Below the pieces are notes generated by a model that was given only the letters and a program-made list of their open reading frames with translations, was not told the origin of the DNA and ran no database searches. Below are positions 18,644 to 28,966 of a stretch of 64,000 nucleotides of DNA, piece after piece (position 1 is the first letter of the stretch; each line of letters begins with the position of its first letter). A program made the translations under genes and the position numbers. Origin of the DNA: an uncultured Shimia sp. (GTDB taxonomy: Bacteria; Pseudomonadota; Alphaproteobacteria; Rhodobacterales; Rhodobacteraceae); NCBI RefSeq assembly GCF_947493595.1, contig NZ_CANLRL010000006.1:124001-188000 (forward strand). Reading direction: 5' to 3'.

Positions 18644-19746
18644 GAAAAAGTCTTCCTTGGGTCAAACGCATCGCGCACGCCTTCAAAGATGAAGACCAGA
18701 AGCGACAGCATGATGGCAAAGGTGAAAAACGCGGTGAAAGCCAACCACGGCGCCTGTAGGTTTTGCTTCGCCTGAAGTGTCAGCTCGCCAAGGCTTGGCG
18801 CCGAGGACGGCAAACCAAAGCCTAGGAAATCCAGCCCAGCCAGCGTGCTGATCGTGCCCGTCACGATAAACGGCAACATGGTCACGGTCGCCACCATCGC
18901 GTTAGGCAACATATGGCGGAACATGATCACCCGGTTGGACACGCCCAGCGCTTTGGCCGCACGCACATATTCAAGGTTGCGCGCCCGCAGGAACTCTGCC
19001 CGCACTACACCCACCAACGCTGTCCAACTGAACAACACTGTCAGTAAGACCAACAGCCAGAAGCTGCGCCCCAAAATCGCGAACATAATGATGATGATAT
19101 ACAGACTTGGCGTCGCCCCCCAAATCTCGATCACCCGCTGAAAAATCAGATCCACCCAACCGCCAAAATAGCCTTGAACAGCGCCTGCGAAGATACCGAT
19201 CAAGCTCGCCGCTGTGGTCACCACCAAGGTGAAGATAATCGACAGTCGGAAGCCATAGATCACGCGCGCCAACACATCACGCTTGCGGTCATCGGTGCCC
19301 AGCCAATTCTGGCTGTCAGGCGGCAACGGCGCCGCACCTGCGCGATCCACGGGGGTGTCGTAGCTGTAGGGGATCGGGGGCCAGAGCGTCCAACCTTTTT
19401 TGAAATCTGCATGGTCAAAGGTGCCATCCGCAACCTGTTCCAGCATGTCTTCCGGCACATCAAAACAATCTTCAATACCGCCGGTAGTGATCAAACACTC
19501 CACCACAGGATCGTTGTAAACCGCCTCGGTTTTGAAGTCCCCGCCAAAGGTGGTCTCAGGGTAAAAGTTGAAGATCGGCGTATAGAATTCCCCCCGATAG
19601 TTGATCAGGATCGGCCGGTCATTTGCGATAAACTCCGCAAACAGCGACAGCACAAACACCACCGAAAAAATGACTAAAGACCAAAGGGCGCGCCGGTTGC
19701 GCTTAAAATTGCTCCAGCGCCGTTGATTTAGGGGAGACAATGCCAT
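18640..19746 (-). CDS. yejE: Peptide ABC transporter permease YejE
   Basis: A 368-residue inner-membrane permease of the OppC type. The start LSPLNQRRWSNFKRNRRALWSL is followed by one helix, a large periplasmic insert (IYNYRGEFYTPIFNFYPETT-like) that is characteristic of YejE, and then five helices carrying the EAA loop around EYVRAAKALGVSNRVIMFRHMLPNA. It pairs with YejB; the start shares one base with the yejB stop. Confidence 0.93.
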   Translation of the reverse strand: MALSPLNQRRWSNFKRNRRALWSLVIFSVVFVLSLFAEFIANDRPILINYRGEFYTPIFNFYPETTFGGDFKTEAVYNDPVVECLITTGGIEDCFDVPEDMLEQVADGTFDHADFKKGWTLWPPIPYSYDTPVDRAGAAPLPPDSQNWLGTDDRKRDVLARVIYGFRLSIIFTLVVTTAASLIGIFAGAVQGYFGGWVDLIFQRVIEIWGATPSLYIIIIMFAILGRSFWLLVLLTVLFSWTALVGVVRAEFLRARNLEYVRAAKALGVSNRVIMFRHMLPNAMVATVTMLPFIVTGTISTLAGLDFLGFGLPSSAPSLGELTLQAKQNLQAPWLAFTAFFTFAIMLSLLVFIFEGVRDAFDPRKTFS

Positions 19747-20834
19747 CAGCCTTCCCTCTTCTCAAAATCAATCCGCGGATCGACAAACACATACATCATG
19801 TCAGAAAGGATCCCGACCACGAGGCCAATGAGGCCAAAGACAAACAACGTGCCAAAGATCACCGGATAGTCCCGCGCCACAGCAGCTTCAAAACCCAGCC
19901 GCCCCAATCCGTCGAGCGAGAAGATCGTCTCGATCAGCACCGATCCGCCAAAGAACACGCCGATAAACACAGCCGGAAAACCCGCGATCACAATCAACAT
20001 CGCATTGCGGAACACATGGCCATAGAGCACACGCTTTTCCGTCAGCCCTTTGGCCCGCGCCGTCATCACATAGTGTTTCTTGATCTCATCCAGAAAGCTG
20101 TTCTTGGTCAGCAACGTCAGCGTCGCAAACGCCGCAATGGTCGAGGCCAGAACCGGCAAAGTTATGTGCCAGAAGTAATCCAACACTTTTCCGATCATCG
20201 TCAGGTCTTCAAAATTGTCCGATGTCAGTCCGCGCAGTGGGAAAATCTTCCAATAGGACCCTCCAGCGAAAAGCACCAATAGCATGATCGCAAACAAGAA
20301 CCCCGGAATGGCATAGCCCACAATAATTGCACCAGACGTCCAGGTATCAAACGGCGTGCCATCTTTCACTGCCTTGCGAATACCGAGGGGTATCGACACC
20401 GCATAAGCAATCAAAGTTGCCCAAAGCCCCAGCGTTATCGACACCGGCATTTTCTCAAGCACCAGATCGATCACGCTGATTTTGCGGAAATAGCTCTCAC
20501 CAAAATCCAAGCGCATATAGTTGCCCATCATGGTCAGAAAGCGCTCCAACGGCGGCTTATCAAAGCCAAACTCTTTCTCCAGCTCCTCAATGAACTCTTT
20601 GGGCAAGCCCCTTGCCCCCAAATATTCACTATCAGAGCCGAAGGTCTCCTCCGTGGCGATGTCTTCACCACCACCGGCAAAGCCCGCAAACACGTCGCCT
20701 TCGCCCTGCATCTTGGCAAGAACCTGCTCCACAGGCCCGCCAGGAACAAACTGCACCAGAGAGAAGTTGATGATCATGACCCCAAGCAAGGTTGGGATCA
20801 CAAGCAATAGTCGTCGGAGGATATAGGCGCCCAC
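19746..20834 (-). CDS. yejB: Peptide ABC transporter permease YejB
   Basis: A 362-residue OppB-type permease. [20 protein letters not shown] is the usual first helix, [15 protein letters not shown] follows, and six helices can be seen. The EAA loop is [27 protein letters not shown]. The long periplasmic segment between helices 1 and 2 is typical of YejB. It starts 4 bases after the yejA stop. Confidence 0.93.
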   Translation of the reverse strand: MGAYILRRLLLVIPTLLGVMIINFSLVQFVPGGPVEQVLAKMQGEGDVFAGFAGGGEDIATEETFGSDSEYLGARGLPKEFIEELEKEFGFDKPPLERFLTMMGNYMRLDFGESYFRKISVIDLVLEKMPVSITLGLWATLIAYAVSIPLGIRKAVKDGTPFDTWTSGAIIVGYAIPGFLFAIMLLVLFAGGSYWKIFPLRGLTSDNFEDLTMIGKVLDYFWHITLPVLASTIAAFATLTLLTKNSFLDEIKKHYVMTARAKGLTEKRVLYGHVFRNAMLIVIAGFPAVFIGVFFGGSVLIETIFSLDGLGRLGFEAAVARDYPVIFGTLFVFGLIGLVVGILSDMMYVFVDPRIDFEKREG

Positions 20835-20838
20835 CGGA

Positions 20839-22782
20839 TTACTTCCGCAACGCGCCAGAGGCGATCAGCGCCTCATGCTTGTCTTTGTTGTACCACCAGA
20901 AATCGAGCACACCGACCGCATAAGGTGGCAGCTCTTCTGGACGTTCGTACATATCGAAATACGACACCCAGCTTTCACCGACATACCCTGAATGTGCCAT
21001 GATGCGCTCATAGCGCAGGGCCCGGTCCAAAGCTGTCAACGCCACCACTTCGTCTTCACGTGTTGTGGTCGCCAGCGCCGCATCAATGATCGCATCCACT
21101 GCCGAACTACGCAGCGCGGCCGGGTTATACGTAGACACCTCTGCGGTTTTGGACCCAAACATCTGGTGCAAGCCCGTGCCAGCGGCGGCAAAAGACCGAT
21201 AGCGGTTGTAGATCATATCATAGTCTTTATCGATCCACCGCTGCTGCGCCTGCGCACTGTCAACCTTATCGGCTTTCACTTTGATGCCCCAATTGGCCAG
21301 CGTTTTTACATAGGTTTCAATCAGCGCGAGGCGGGTTTCATCCCAGGTCGCAATCACAAGGCAATCCAGCGACATCTGCTTGCCGTCACCATCCACCATT
21401 TGTCCCGCATCATTCACGGTCCATCCGGCTTTCTCAAACAACTTCAGCGCCGCGCGCTTGTTGCGGCGGTCAATCGGATTGGACGCGTTAGACGTGTGTG
21501 GCACAACCGCCGGCTCCGTCAGCATTTCTGCGGGAATTGCATCGCCCAGCGATTTCAGAAGCGCAAGTTCCGCGCCTTCCGGCACCCCTTTGGCTTCCCA
21601 CTCTTGGCCTTCAGCAAACGAACTGCGCTGCGTGGTCAACTCATACTGGAGCGATTCACGCACCCACTCAAAGTTAAACGCCAAAGACAACGCATGGCGC
21701 ACATCGCGGTTGTCCAGCGGCGCGCGCAACGTGTTATACAACATGCCAAAATTTGTCGGCGCAGACCCGCTGGGCAGCGCCTCTTTCTTCACTGTGCCGT
21801 TTTGGATGCCAGGGAAGTCATAGCCCGTCGCCCAACGCTTGGTAGACCCTTCTGAGCGGTAGGTGAACTCCCCCGCCTTAAACGCCTCAAACTCAGCGGT
21901 TGCGTCGGTGAAATACTCAATCCGAACTTTGTCGAAGTTGAACCGGCCAACGTTGGCCGGGTGATCCCAACCCCAATAGTTTGGATTACGGACATATTCG
22001 ACGTAGCGGTTAAACTCATAGTCGCCAACTTGATAAGGCCCGGAAGCCATCGGTGCCAAGATCGACGGTTCATCCAACCGCTCACCGGTCTCTTTGTACC
22101 AGGCTTCTGAGAAAATCGGCGTCCCACCCACCTGGCTAATCAATGACCGGCGCGAAATGCCCTCGGCGAAGGTGTATTTGATTGTATGATCGTCAATCAC
22201 CTCAACGCCGGTGATCCGCTCTTTCACAGACCGCGCATAAGACCGGATGGCCTGCTCCAAGAACAGGTTGTGGGTAAACGCCGCGTCCTGCGCCCGAAGC
22301 GGGGAGCCGTCGCTAAATACCACATCATCACGCATGTGGAACACACACCATTCCTGACTCTTGGGGTACTCCACCTCTTTGGCAATCAAGCAATAGCTGT
22401 CCGTAATGGAATCCGCTGGCGCACCGCCGCCCCAAGGCATTTCGGCAAACATGCTTTCGGCCACAACACCCGCGCTGCTTTCCGGGTTGCCCCCTTTCCA
22501 GGAATACCGATTGAACCCGTCAAAGGTCCCGCGTGTGCTCAGGGTAATTGTGCCGCCTTTGGGGGCATTAGGGTTCACGTAGTCAAAATGCGGATAATCC
22601 GCCGGATACTGCAAGTCGCCAAAAAACGAATAGCCATGGGAGCGGATGAGTTCGTCCTCATTGGCCCATGCCATCCCGCCGCCAAGTCCGGCACCAATCG
22701 ACAATGCGCTCCCGCCCATCAATCGCAGCGCCCCACGGCGATCAAACATTGGCCCGGCAATTTTGAATGTCTTTTCTTTCAT
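20839..22782 (-). CDS. yejA: Periplasmic peptide-binding protein YejA-like
   Basis: A 647-residue family 5 solute-binding protein. The N-terminus carries [11 protein letters not shown] followed by a hydrophobic stretch ending AWA, which looks like a Tat signal peptide. [29 protein letters not shown] is recognisable as YejA, and the C-terminus reads [21 protein letters not shown]. It captures oligopeptides or peptide-nucleotides for YejBEF. As first gene of the operon its promoter should lie in the 240-base gap to the SRP RNA, where I see no other gene. Confidence 0.93.
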   Translation of the reverse strand: MKEKTFKIAGPMFDRRGALRLMGGSALSIGAGLGGGMAWANEDELIRSHGYSFFGDLQYPADYPHFDYVNPNAPKGGTITLSTRGTFDGFNRYSWKGGNPESSAGVVAESMFAEMPWGGGAPADSITDSYCLIAKEVEYPKSQEWCVFHMRDDVVFSDGSPLRAQDAAFTHNLFLEQAIRSYARSVKERITGVEVIDDHTIKYTFAEGISRRSLISQVGGTPIFSEAWYKETGERLDEPSILAPMASGPYQVGDYEFNRYVEYVRNPNYWGWDHPANVGRFNFDKVRIEYFTDATAEFEAFKAGEFTYRSEGSTKRWATGYDFPGIQNGTVKKEALPSGSAPTNFGMLYNTLRAPLDNRDVRHALSLAFNFEWVRESLQYELTTQRSSFAEGQEWEAKGVPEGAELALLKSLGDAIPAEMLTEPAVVPHTSNASNPIDRRNKRAALKLFEKAGWTVNDAGQMVDGDGKQMSLDCLVIATWDETRLALIETYVKTLANWGIKVKADKVDSAQAQQRWIDKDYDMIYNRYRSFAAAGTGLHQMFGSKTAEVSTYNPAALRSSAVDAIIDAALATTTREDEVVALTALDRALRYERIMAHSGYVGESWVSYFDMYERPEELPPYAVGVLDFWWYNKDKHEALIASGALRK

Positions 22783-23021
22783 TTGGCCCCTCCTGCGCCC
22801 GCGCGCTTGTCAGCGGAATTCTTACCTTTCAAGCTAAAGGGGGTGGGCAACAACATTCAAGTTCGGAATGTATCAACAGGCCGTGATTCCGCCCAGAGGC
22901 GGCAAAATCTCGCTTTTCTTAACACTTTCAATGCTCTGAGCTTCTGGGACCGAGTGGTGAGGCACCACCAAACCCACCGAAAAAACGGCAATCCATCACG
23001 TTCTGAAATGCAGGGAGATTG

Positions 23022-23119
23022 GGTGAGAGGCTGGACAACGACCCAAGCGGGGCTCGTTACGGCTGCTTCCTTCCGGATCTGACCGGGTTGGCGAGGCGCT
23101 CGCCCGCGCCAACCTCTCA
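23022..23119 (-). ncRNA. ffs: Signal recognition particle RNA (small bacterial 4.5S type)
   Basis: On the minus strand the invariant tip GGTCAGATCCGGAAGGAAGCAGCC is present around 23066-23089, where the GGAA tetraloop and asymmetric bulge bind Ffh. The outer parts pair: GAGAGGTTGG at the 5' side with CCAGCCTCTC at the 3' side, giving a single long hairpin of about 97 nucleotides. Its protein partner Ffh is encoded at 42596. Confidence 0.92.
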
Positions 23120-23183
23120 AGAGGCGATATAGGCGGAACGGATCGAAGATGCAAGCCAGCCCACTCAAATGCTGCCTAACTTT

Positions 23184-25073
23184 TCAAAGCCGCGCCATAT
23201 CCAGCTCAAAGCGGGCAAATCCACCCTCAACCGCGCCCAACCTGCGCATTGGTAACCCGGCCAAGTCTAGATACGCCGCCGCCCCCGGTCCCGTGTCAAA
23301 CACGGCTTTCACGCCTTTCATCCGGTGCAACTGCCAAGTCTCTAACGTCTCGTCGCGCTGTCCCGATGTCTCCGCGATGTGCTGCGCCAAAATATCTCGC
23401 ACCCGCGCGGGCGCAATCTCCACCGCTCGCTCTTGTCCCATGGCAGGAAAATTCCCACCGCCTCCGCCGCGATAATCGTTGGTCACAAGCAAGAAGTCCT
23501 GTGAAGGCGCAATTTGCACGCCCCGCCAGCAGATATCTCCGACCCGCCGGGCCTGCGGGTTGATCAGACTGCCATCCATCGCATAACGCGCTGGTTGCGA
23601 CAGATCGACCGTGTACGACAGCCCATATATGGCCTCGCGATTATAGGTTGGCGTGTCCCTGTCATAAAGGAACTGCCCCTCCTCTCCGGCAAACAACTGA
23701 TTGTATACGGCACAGCCTTTCTCCAGCCACTCCACCACATCCCGCCCGCACGTTTGGATCACGCTGACGTGGTTGGAATAGGGCTGCATATCCGCAATGA
23801 CCCGCGCCGACACTGCCCCCGGGGCCACATCAACATAGTGAAACGGCCCTGCACGTCCGCCACATTTCAAAGGGGCCACTGAGGCCACCAACGGCATGTC
23901 TTCCAACCCGCTTCCGGCCAACTCGCGCCGCGCAAAGGCTAGCTTTGCCTCCGCCACCAACCGCGACGCGCAATCGTCCTTCACCATCGAAAAGTAGCTT
24001 GTCACTGGCCCCTTCACGGTGCCAATGGTGCGGCGCATATTGGCCAGGGTTTGGGCATGAGCCCCCTGCACGGCCGAAACGATGCGGGGCGATTCCACTG
24101 GCGCTGCGCCTTTTTCGGCGCGCAGATCATGCACCTGGACCTCTTGTGTCTCTACCTGCCATCCCTCGGCGCCGCGCACCAATGACAGATCAATCTGCCC
24201 CACGTGGGTCGCATAGACGCCCGGCATCACTGCAGGTGTGCCATGTAACGTCCCAGCCACCGGGTCTATTGCCTCGGTCAGTCCAAAACTGGGCGAGGGA
24301 AACACGCGGTGCACGTGCCCCGCGACAACCACATCCACACCGTCCAATCCGGCCAAAGGAACAGAAACATTTTCTGTTTCCTCAGTATGGTGATCGTCTC
24401 TGACGCCACTATGCGCCAAAGCCACAATTACATCCGCGCCTTGTCGTCGCAATTCCGCCACCTGCCGCCGTGCCGCCGCCATCATGTCCTCCGCAACCAG
24501 ACGCCCGGCAATGCGCAACGCGTCCCAAGCCACCACTTGTGGAGGCAAGACCGAAAACACTCCCACCTGCAGATCATGATCCTGCCCGCGCTGATCTGTC
24601 ACCGAGCGTGTCAACAACACATGAGACTGCCACAAATCCGCATAGACCGACGCATCCCGGTCTCGGCTCAAGCGCAGATTTGCACAAAGCACAGGGGGTA
24701 AAAGCGCCTGAAGCGCCGCCCGCACGTCCTCGGCTGGCATGTTGAACTCGTGATTGCCCAGCCCGATGGCATCATATCGCAAGGCATTCATGGCTTTCAC
24801 AACCGGATTGTCCGCCCCAACACCAGCGCCTCCCTCATAAGGGTCAGCGATCGCGGCGCCTTCCAAAAAGTCGCCATTGTCGAACACCAGTGTCGCCGGC
24901 ACCTCTTCCCGCGCAGCCTCAATCACCGTTGCCGCGCGCGCCAAAGACCCCAGCTCTGTCGCGCTGTCCTTACTGTAATCGTAATCAAGCAGCGTCGCAT
25001 GCACATCGCTGGTCGCCATGATGCGCAGAGCAACACGCGCTCTTTCAGACCCTTTCAGGCGTGTGTGTGACAC
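23184..25073 (-). CDS. cpdB: 2',3'-cyclic-nucleotide phosphodiesterase / 3'-nucleotidase (CpdB-like) without signal peptide
   Basis: A 629-residue metallophosphoesterase fused to a 5'-nucleotidase C-terminal domain. Metal-binding motifs appear in order: ATSDVHATL, DNGDFLEG, GLGNHEF, ALAHSG and AGHVHRVFP. The substrate-binding domain includes FLLVTNDYRGGGGGNFPAMG. CpdB enzymes are normally periplasmic, but this frame opens with GTG at 25073 and has an in-frame TAA at 25083-25085, four codons upstream, so no signal peptide can be added. It probably acts in the cytoplasm or is exported in an unrecognised way. Confidence 0.85.
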   Translation of the reverse strand: MSHTRLKGSERARVALRIMATSDVHATLLDYDYSKDSATELGSLARAATVIEAAREEVPATLVFDNGDFLEGAAIADPYEGGAGVGADNPVVKAMNALRYDAIGLGNHEFNMPAEDVRAALQALLPPVLCANLRLSRDRDASVYADLWQSHVLLTRSVTDQRGQDHDLQVGVFSVLPPQVVAWDALRIAGRLVAEDMMAAARRQVAELRRQGADVIVALAHSGVRDDHHTEETENVSVPLAGLDGVDVVVAGHVHRVFPSPSFGLTEAIDPVAGTLHGTPAVMPGVYATHVGQIDLSLVRGAEGWQVETQEVQVHDLRAEKGAAPVESPRIVSAVQGAHAQTLANMRRTIGTVKGPVTSYFSMVKDDCASRLVAEAKLAFARRELAGSGLEDMPLVASVAPLKCGGRAGPFHYVDVAPGAVSARVIADMQPYSNHVSVIQTCGRDVVEWLEKGCAVYNQLFAGEEGQFLYDRDTPTYNREAIYGLSYTVDLSQPARYAMDGSLINPQARRVGDICWRGVQIAPSQDFLLVTNDYRGGGGGNFPAMGQERAVEIAPARVRDILAQHIAETSGQRDETLETWQLHRMKGVKAVFDTGPGAAAYLDLAGLPMRRLGAVEGGFARFELDMARL

Positions 25074-25283
25074 AACAGTTCCTTAGATTCGTTCCGGCGC
25101 CTAGGAGGACTAAATTCAAGTCGCACAGCCATCAGGCCACCCTAGTCCTGCCCAGTGTGCGCAACTTTAGAATGATTGTAAATCACAAACTAGCGCACCT
25201 TTGAGTACAAACCGTTCTATTCAAACAGATGTGATTGCAGCCCACCGCGCAACATGCCACCTCTGTGCCAACAGGAGAGCACA

Positions 25284-26258
25284 ATGCGACACGCCGAAAC
25301 CGTTACCTTTGGGGGGTCCGCCCTCAACCGCGCCGCCGAAATCCGCGGTGAAGACGCCAACGCCCACGTCACAAACCCCAACAGCCGCAGCATCGTCCTC
25401 TGGCGTGGCAAGCCGCTGTTTTGTGGGGAAAACTGCGCCCAATTGGCCTACCTACCCACCAACCATCCGCTGCTTCAAGAAGCCAAAGAGCCGCCGGTTC
25501 CACCAATCTTCCTGGGCCTTTCAGAGGACGGAAGTGCGCTCTACGCCCACGACATTTCCGCCTGGACCCCACCGGAACTGGACGAAGCCCAACTCCAGCA
25601 GTTCTTTGACCCCACCCAACAGCATCACCCGGCTCTCCCTGCCGATCATCTGTTTGTCGAGATACGCGGTGTCATGGCTCATCTTTCGCCACGCGACGCC
25701 GAACTGGCGGCCACTGCACGTTCCATTTTTGCTTGGCACCGCTCCCACCGTTTCTGCTCCAACTGCGGCGAGGAAAGCCGCATGGCGCAATCCGGCTGGC
25801 AACGGGATTGCCCCGCTTGCGACACCTCCCACTTTCCCCGCACCGATCCAGTGGTGATCATGCTCGTCACCAAAGGCAACAAGGTGCTGATGGGCCGCTC
25901 TCCCGGATGGCCCGAGGGCATGTACTCCCTTCTCGCAGGGTTTGTGGAACCCGGCGAAACACTCGAAGCCGCTGTCCGGCGCGAGGTCTTTGAAGAGGCA
26001 GGCGTGCGCGTCGGCGCCGTGTCCTATCTCGCCAGCCAGCCCTGGCCGTTTCCCTCGTCTCTGATGTTTGGCTGCGCCGGCGAAGCACTGAACGACGACA
26101 TCACTCTGGACCCAAATGAAATCGAAGATGCACTCTGGGTCAGCCGCGAAGACATGCTCACCGTGTTCTCCGGTCAACACCCCACGTTGAAACCTGCACG
26201 CAAAGGGGCCATCGCGCACTTCCTTCTGCGGAACTGGCTTGCGGACAGGCTCGAATAA
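25284..26258 (+). CDS. nudC: NAD(+) diphosphatase NudC
   Basis: A 324-residue Nudix hydrolase that cleaves NADH to NMNH and AMP and, in other bacteria, removes NAD caps from RNA. The zinc ribbon is CSNCG...CPAC, followed by HFPRTDPVVI, and the Nudix box is GFVEPGETLEAAVRREVFEEAGV. The NADH-specific SQPWPFPSSLM motif is present. ATG 25284 is preceded by AGGAGA at good spacing, so it is preferred over the in-frame ATG at 25254. Confidence 0.95.
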   Translation: MRHAETVTFGGSALNRAAEIRGEDANAHVTNPNSRSIVLWRGKPLFCGENCAQLAYLPTNHPLLQEAKEPPVPPIFLGLSEDGSALYAHDISAWTPPELDEAQLQQFFDPTQQHHPALPADHLFVEIRGVMAHLSPRDAELAATARSIFAWHRSHRFCSNCGEESRMAQSGWQRDCPACDTSHFPRTDPVVIMLVTKGNKVLMGRSPGWPEGMYSLLAGFVEPGETLEAAVRREVFEEAGVRVGAVSYLASQPWPFPSSLMFGCAGEALNDDITLDPNEIEDALWVSREDMLTVFSGQHPTLKPARKGAIAHFLLRNWLADRLE

Positions 26259-26299
26259 CGCGACTATAGCCGCAAAATAGCAGCAGACGCAGAGGCACC

Positions 26300-26767
26300 A
26301 TGGAACTCACCGGCAGAGAAGACGTCGACATCCCTATTGCACAGGCATTTGACATGCTGACGGATGTCGAAGTGTACGAACGCTCCGCCCTGCGCCGCGG
26401 TGCAGAGGTCACCCGCCTCGACTCTCTGGCCCGCCCCGGCGTGGGTGCCAAATGGGAAGTCGGCTTCCAGTTTCGCGGCAAATCCCGTGAGCTAAATCTG
26501 GAAATGACCGGATTTGACGCGCCCAATGAGATCGAGATGAAAGCCATTCTGCAAGGCTTGGAGACCGACATCAAAATCGAACTGGTCGCCCTCTCGCGCA
26601 CCCGCACCCGCATTCAGTTCTGGTCCGGTATGCGCGCCAACAGCCTGTCAGCACGACTTTTGTTGCAGTCGCTCAAACTGGCCCGCAGCTCGCTGAACAA
26701 ACGTATGGGCAAACGAATGGCAGCGCTGCGCGACGATTTGGAAGACCGCTACTCGCGTATGGCTTAA
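26300..26767 (+). CDS. SRPBCC family protein
   Basis: A 155-residue protein with the polyketide-cyclase/START-like fold pattern: ELTGREDVDIPIAQAFDMLTDVEVYERSALRRG at the start, a beta-rich middle and a long C-terminal helix (SLKLARSSLNKRMGKRMAALRDDLEDRY). It probably binds a hydrophobic ligand. It follows nudC by about 40 bases and may share its transcript. Confidence 0.75.
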   Translation: MELTGREDVDIPIAQAFDMLTDVEVYERSALRRGAEVTRLDSLARPGVGAKWEVGFQFRGKSRELNLEMTGFDAPNEIEMKAILQGLETDIKIELVALSRTRTRIQFWSGMRANSLSARLLLQSLKLARSSLNKRMGKRMAALRDDLEDRYSRMA

Positions 26768-26792
26768 GGCCTACCAATCCACACACGCGTAA

Positions 26793-27437
26793 GTGGTTGC
26801 GCTTACCGCACACCATGGCCACATTGGCATTGTACAAGTGTGGGTAAAACGTTTTGTGGCTCCGTTACTTCGCAAGCCAATCTGGCATACAGCCATGGAG
26901 TATGCGCCATCTTTGGCCTTTCTCGCTGTGTCTCTGACAACTGACAGCCTGCGCAGCGCAGGCTGGAGTGGCGCAGGCCTCGCGCTGATCACCTGCTGTT
27001 TGTATGCTAAGCGCATCCTGTCACCGCACAGCTTATTCCTGGGCATCAACCTCTACTTGCTGAGTATTACCCCCACGATCGAGGCCCTCTATGCCTTGGA
27101 CCTGGAGGCGGCCGGAGCAGTGTTAAATACCTACGCGCAACCTCTGCTATTCTTGTCGATATTGACTACAGGCTGCATTCTCGCGGTGGTTTCAAAAACC
27201 GGCTTCCTCAATATCCCTCACGTGAATGACAGCCAATCAACCAAACAAAGCAACCGTATCCTGATTGGTGTCAGCACAGCAGCAACGGTTTGGGCGCTGT
27301 CCTTTGACAGCAACCGATTTTTGCAGATGTCGCTTCCGATGATACTGCTCTTTGCAACACACAGAGCACTTGCCGCCCGTGCGATACGTAAGTCTACCGA
27401 ACCGCGTCGCGCTCCGCTGGGTACACCCCCAGAATAG
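26793..27437 (+). CDS. Hypothetical multi-pass membrane protein
   Basis: About 214 residues with four or five hydrophobic segments (for example SLAFLAVSLTT, LALITCCLYAK, LLFLSILTTGCILAVV). I do not recognise the family. Start is unsure: GTG at 26793, GTG at 26838 or ATG at 26895, none with a clear ribosome binding site. The 3' end overlaps the converging pheA by about 44 bases. Codon use looks less GC-biased than the neighbours, so this may be a recently acquired or fast-evolving gene. Confidence 0.5.
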   Translation: MVALTAHHGHIGIVQVWVKRFVAPLLRKPIWHTAMEYAPSLAFLAVSLTTDSLRSAGWSGAGLALITCCLYAKRILSPHSLFLGINLYLLSITPTIEALYALDLEAAGAVLNTYAQPLLFLSILTTGCILAVVSKTGFLNIPHVNDSQSTKQSNRILIGVSTAATVWALSFDSNRFLQMSLPMILLFATHRALAARAIRKSTEPRRAPLGTPPE

Positions 27438-28239
27438 TCACGTCATTGGTGAAATACCGCAGCTCATCCATCGCCAGTTGGACAGAGCGATCCTCTGGAT
27501 GGCCTTCAATATCGGAGTAAAACTGTGTCGCGGTGAAGCTGCCGTTGACCATATAGCTTTCCAGCTTGGTCATGTTGATGCCGTTGGTGGCAAAGCCGCC
27601 CATCGCCTTATAGAGCGCCGCAGGAATGTTGCGCACTTCAAACACAAATGTGGTCATCATTTTGTGGTCCGTGCGACGGGCATAATCCGGCTCACGCGAC
27701 ATAATCAGGAAGCGCGTGGTGTTGTGACCGTGGTCTTCCACATCTCGCGCCAGCACATCCAGCCCATAGATCTCCGCCGCCAGCTCTGACGCCAACACAC
27801 CTTCGTTGCGAGTCTTATGCTCAGCCAACTCCCGTGCGGCCCCAGCGCTGTCCGCTGCAGAGTACCCTTTCATGCCATGCGACTTCAGGAAATTGGCTGA
27901 CTGCGGCAACAGCACCAGATGCGCCCGCACCGTGTCGATCTCCTCCATCGGTACGCCCGGCAAGCCCATCAGACTGATCCGCACCCGTACAAAGGCCTCA
28001 TCAATGATGTGCAAGCCGCTTTCCGGCAACAGACGGTGAATGTCCGCAACACGCCCATAGGTGGAGTTCTCGATTGGCAACATGGCCAGATCCGCCTGAC
28101 CACTCTTCACCGCGTCAATCACCTCCTCAAAGGTGCGGCACGGCATCGCCTCCATTTCCGGCCGCGCTTTGCGGCAGGCTTCGTGGGAGTAAGCGCCCGC
28201 TTCCCCCTGAAAGGCGATCCGATTGGTCAATTGGTCCAT
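27394..28239 (-). CDS. pheA: Prephenate dehydratase
   Basis: A 281-residue monofunctional enzyme converting prephenate to phenylpyruvate in phenylalanine synthesis. IAFQGEAGAYSHEAC opens the catalytic domain, and the TRF motif appears as TTRFLIMSRE. The C-terminal ACT domain has the phenylalanine-binding ESYMVNGSFTATQFY region. No chorismate mutase domain is fused; a separate mutase lies at 46702. ATG 28239 follows AGAGGGACAAA, which decides the start; the frame is open further upstream but overlaps the divergent cytochrome gene. Confidence 0.94.
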   Translation of the reverse strand: MDQLTNRIAFQGEAGAYSHEACRKARPEMEAMPCRTFEEVIDAVKSGQADLAMLPIENSTYGRVADIHRLLPESGLHIIDEAFVRVRISLMGLPGVPMEEIDTVRAHLVLLPQSANFLKSHGMKGYSAADSAGAARELAEHKTRNEGVLASELAAEIYGLDVLARDVEDHGHNTTRFLIMSREPDYARRTDHKMMTTFVFEVRNIPAALYKAMGGFATNGINMTKLESYMVNGSFTATQFYSDIEGHPEDRSVQLAMDELRYFTNDVTILGVYPAERDAVR

Positions 28240-28369
28240 TTTGTCCCTCTTCTCCCCGGTTTCTGCGCAATTTTTGTACCGAGGGCGTTTCGTCGCGGTA
28301 ACTATACCTTGCGTTCGCTTAGGGGAAGCGGATAGATAGCCGACAAACGCCACGAGACGGAAACGTAGC

Positions 28370-28897
28370 ATGTTCGACACGATGACAATGACCAAAGTAG
28401 TGGGCGCCCTCTGTGGGGCTCTGCTGGTATTCCTGCTGGGCGGCTGGGCCGCTGAAATCCTGTACCACACCGGCCCCAAAGGCCACGGTGACGATCACGC
28501 CCAACAGGCGTATGTGATCGAAGTGGAAGGCGGCGACGACGCCGGTGCCGCAGTTGAAGAAGGTCCCTCTCTGGAAGAGCTGCTGGCTGCTGCTGACGTC
28601 GACAAAGGCGCCAAGGTCTTCAGCAAGTGTAAAGCCTGCCACAAACTGGACGATGGTGCGAACGGCACCGGTCCTCACCTCTACGGTGTGGTTGACCGCG
28701 CCGTGGACTCTGTTCCTGGCTTCAACTACTCCGGCGCGCTCGTTGCTGTCGCTGACACTTGGTCCGCGGAGAACCTCGACGGTTTCCTGACAAACCCAAA
28801 AAGTTTCGCACCAGGCACCAAAATGGCTTTCTCCGGTCTGAAAAAGGCCACCGACCGCGCCAACCTGATTGCCTACTTGGCGACCATCGGCGGCTAA
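28370..28897 (+). CDS. Membrane-anchored cytochrome c (cytochrome cy / CycM type)
   Basis: A 175-residue cytochrome with an uncleaved N-terminal helix ([22 protein letters not shown]), an acidic alanine-rich linker (about residues 42-75), and a class I cytochrome c domain. The haem motif is CKACH and the Met ligand is in PGTKMAFSG. This layout matches the electron carriers cytochrome cy of Rhodobacter and c552 of Paracoccus, which link bc1 to terminal oxidases such as the cbb3 enzyme encoded here. It may begin at the first ATG or at the internal MTMTK. Confidence 0.9.
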   Translation: MFDTMTMTKVVGALCGALLVFLLGGWAAEILYHTGPKGHGDDHAQQAYVIEVEGGDDAGAAVEEGPSLEELLAAADVDKGAKVFSKCKACHKLDDGANGTGPHLYGVVDRAVDSVPGFNYSGALVAVADTWSAENLDGFLTNPKSFAPGTKMAFSGLKKATDRANLIAYLATIGG

Positions 28898-28921
28898 GCC
28901 TTACCGGTTTTGTGAATTTGG

Positions 28922-28953
28922 AAAGACCGCAGCATCGCCTGCGGTCTTTTTCT
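28922..28953 (+). terminator. Terminator after the cytochrome c gene
   Basis: AAAGACCGCAG, a 6-base loop, and CTGCGGTCTTTTT give an 8-bp GC stem extended by A-T pairs and a T run, 24 bases after the stop. The A run on the left also allows it to end the converging phosphatase transcript. Confidence 0.85.
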
Positions 28954-28966
28954 TTTGGTCTTCTGC

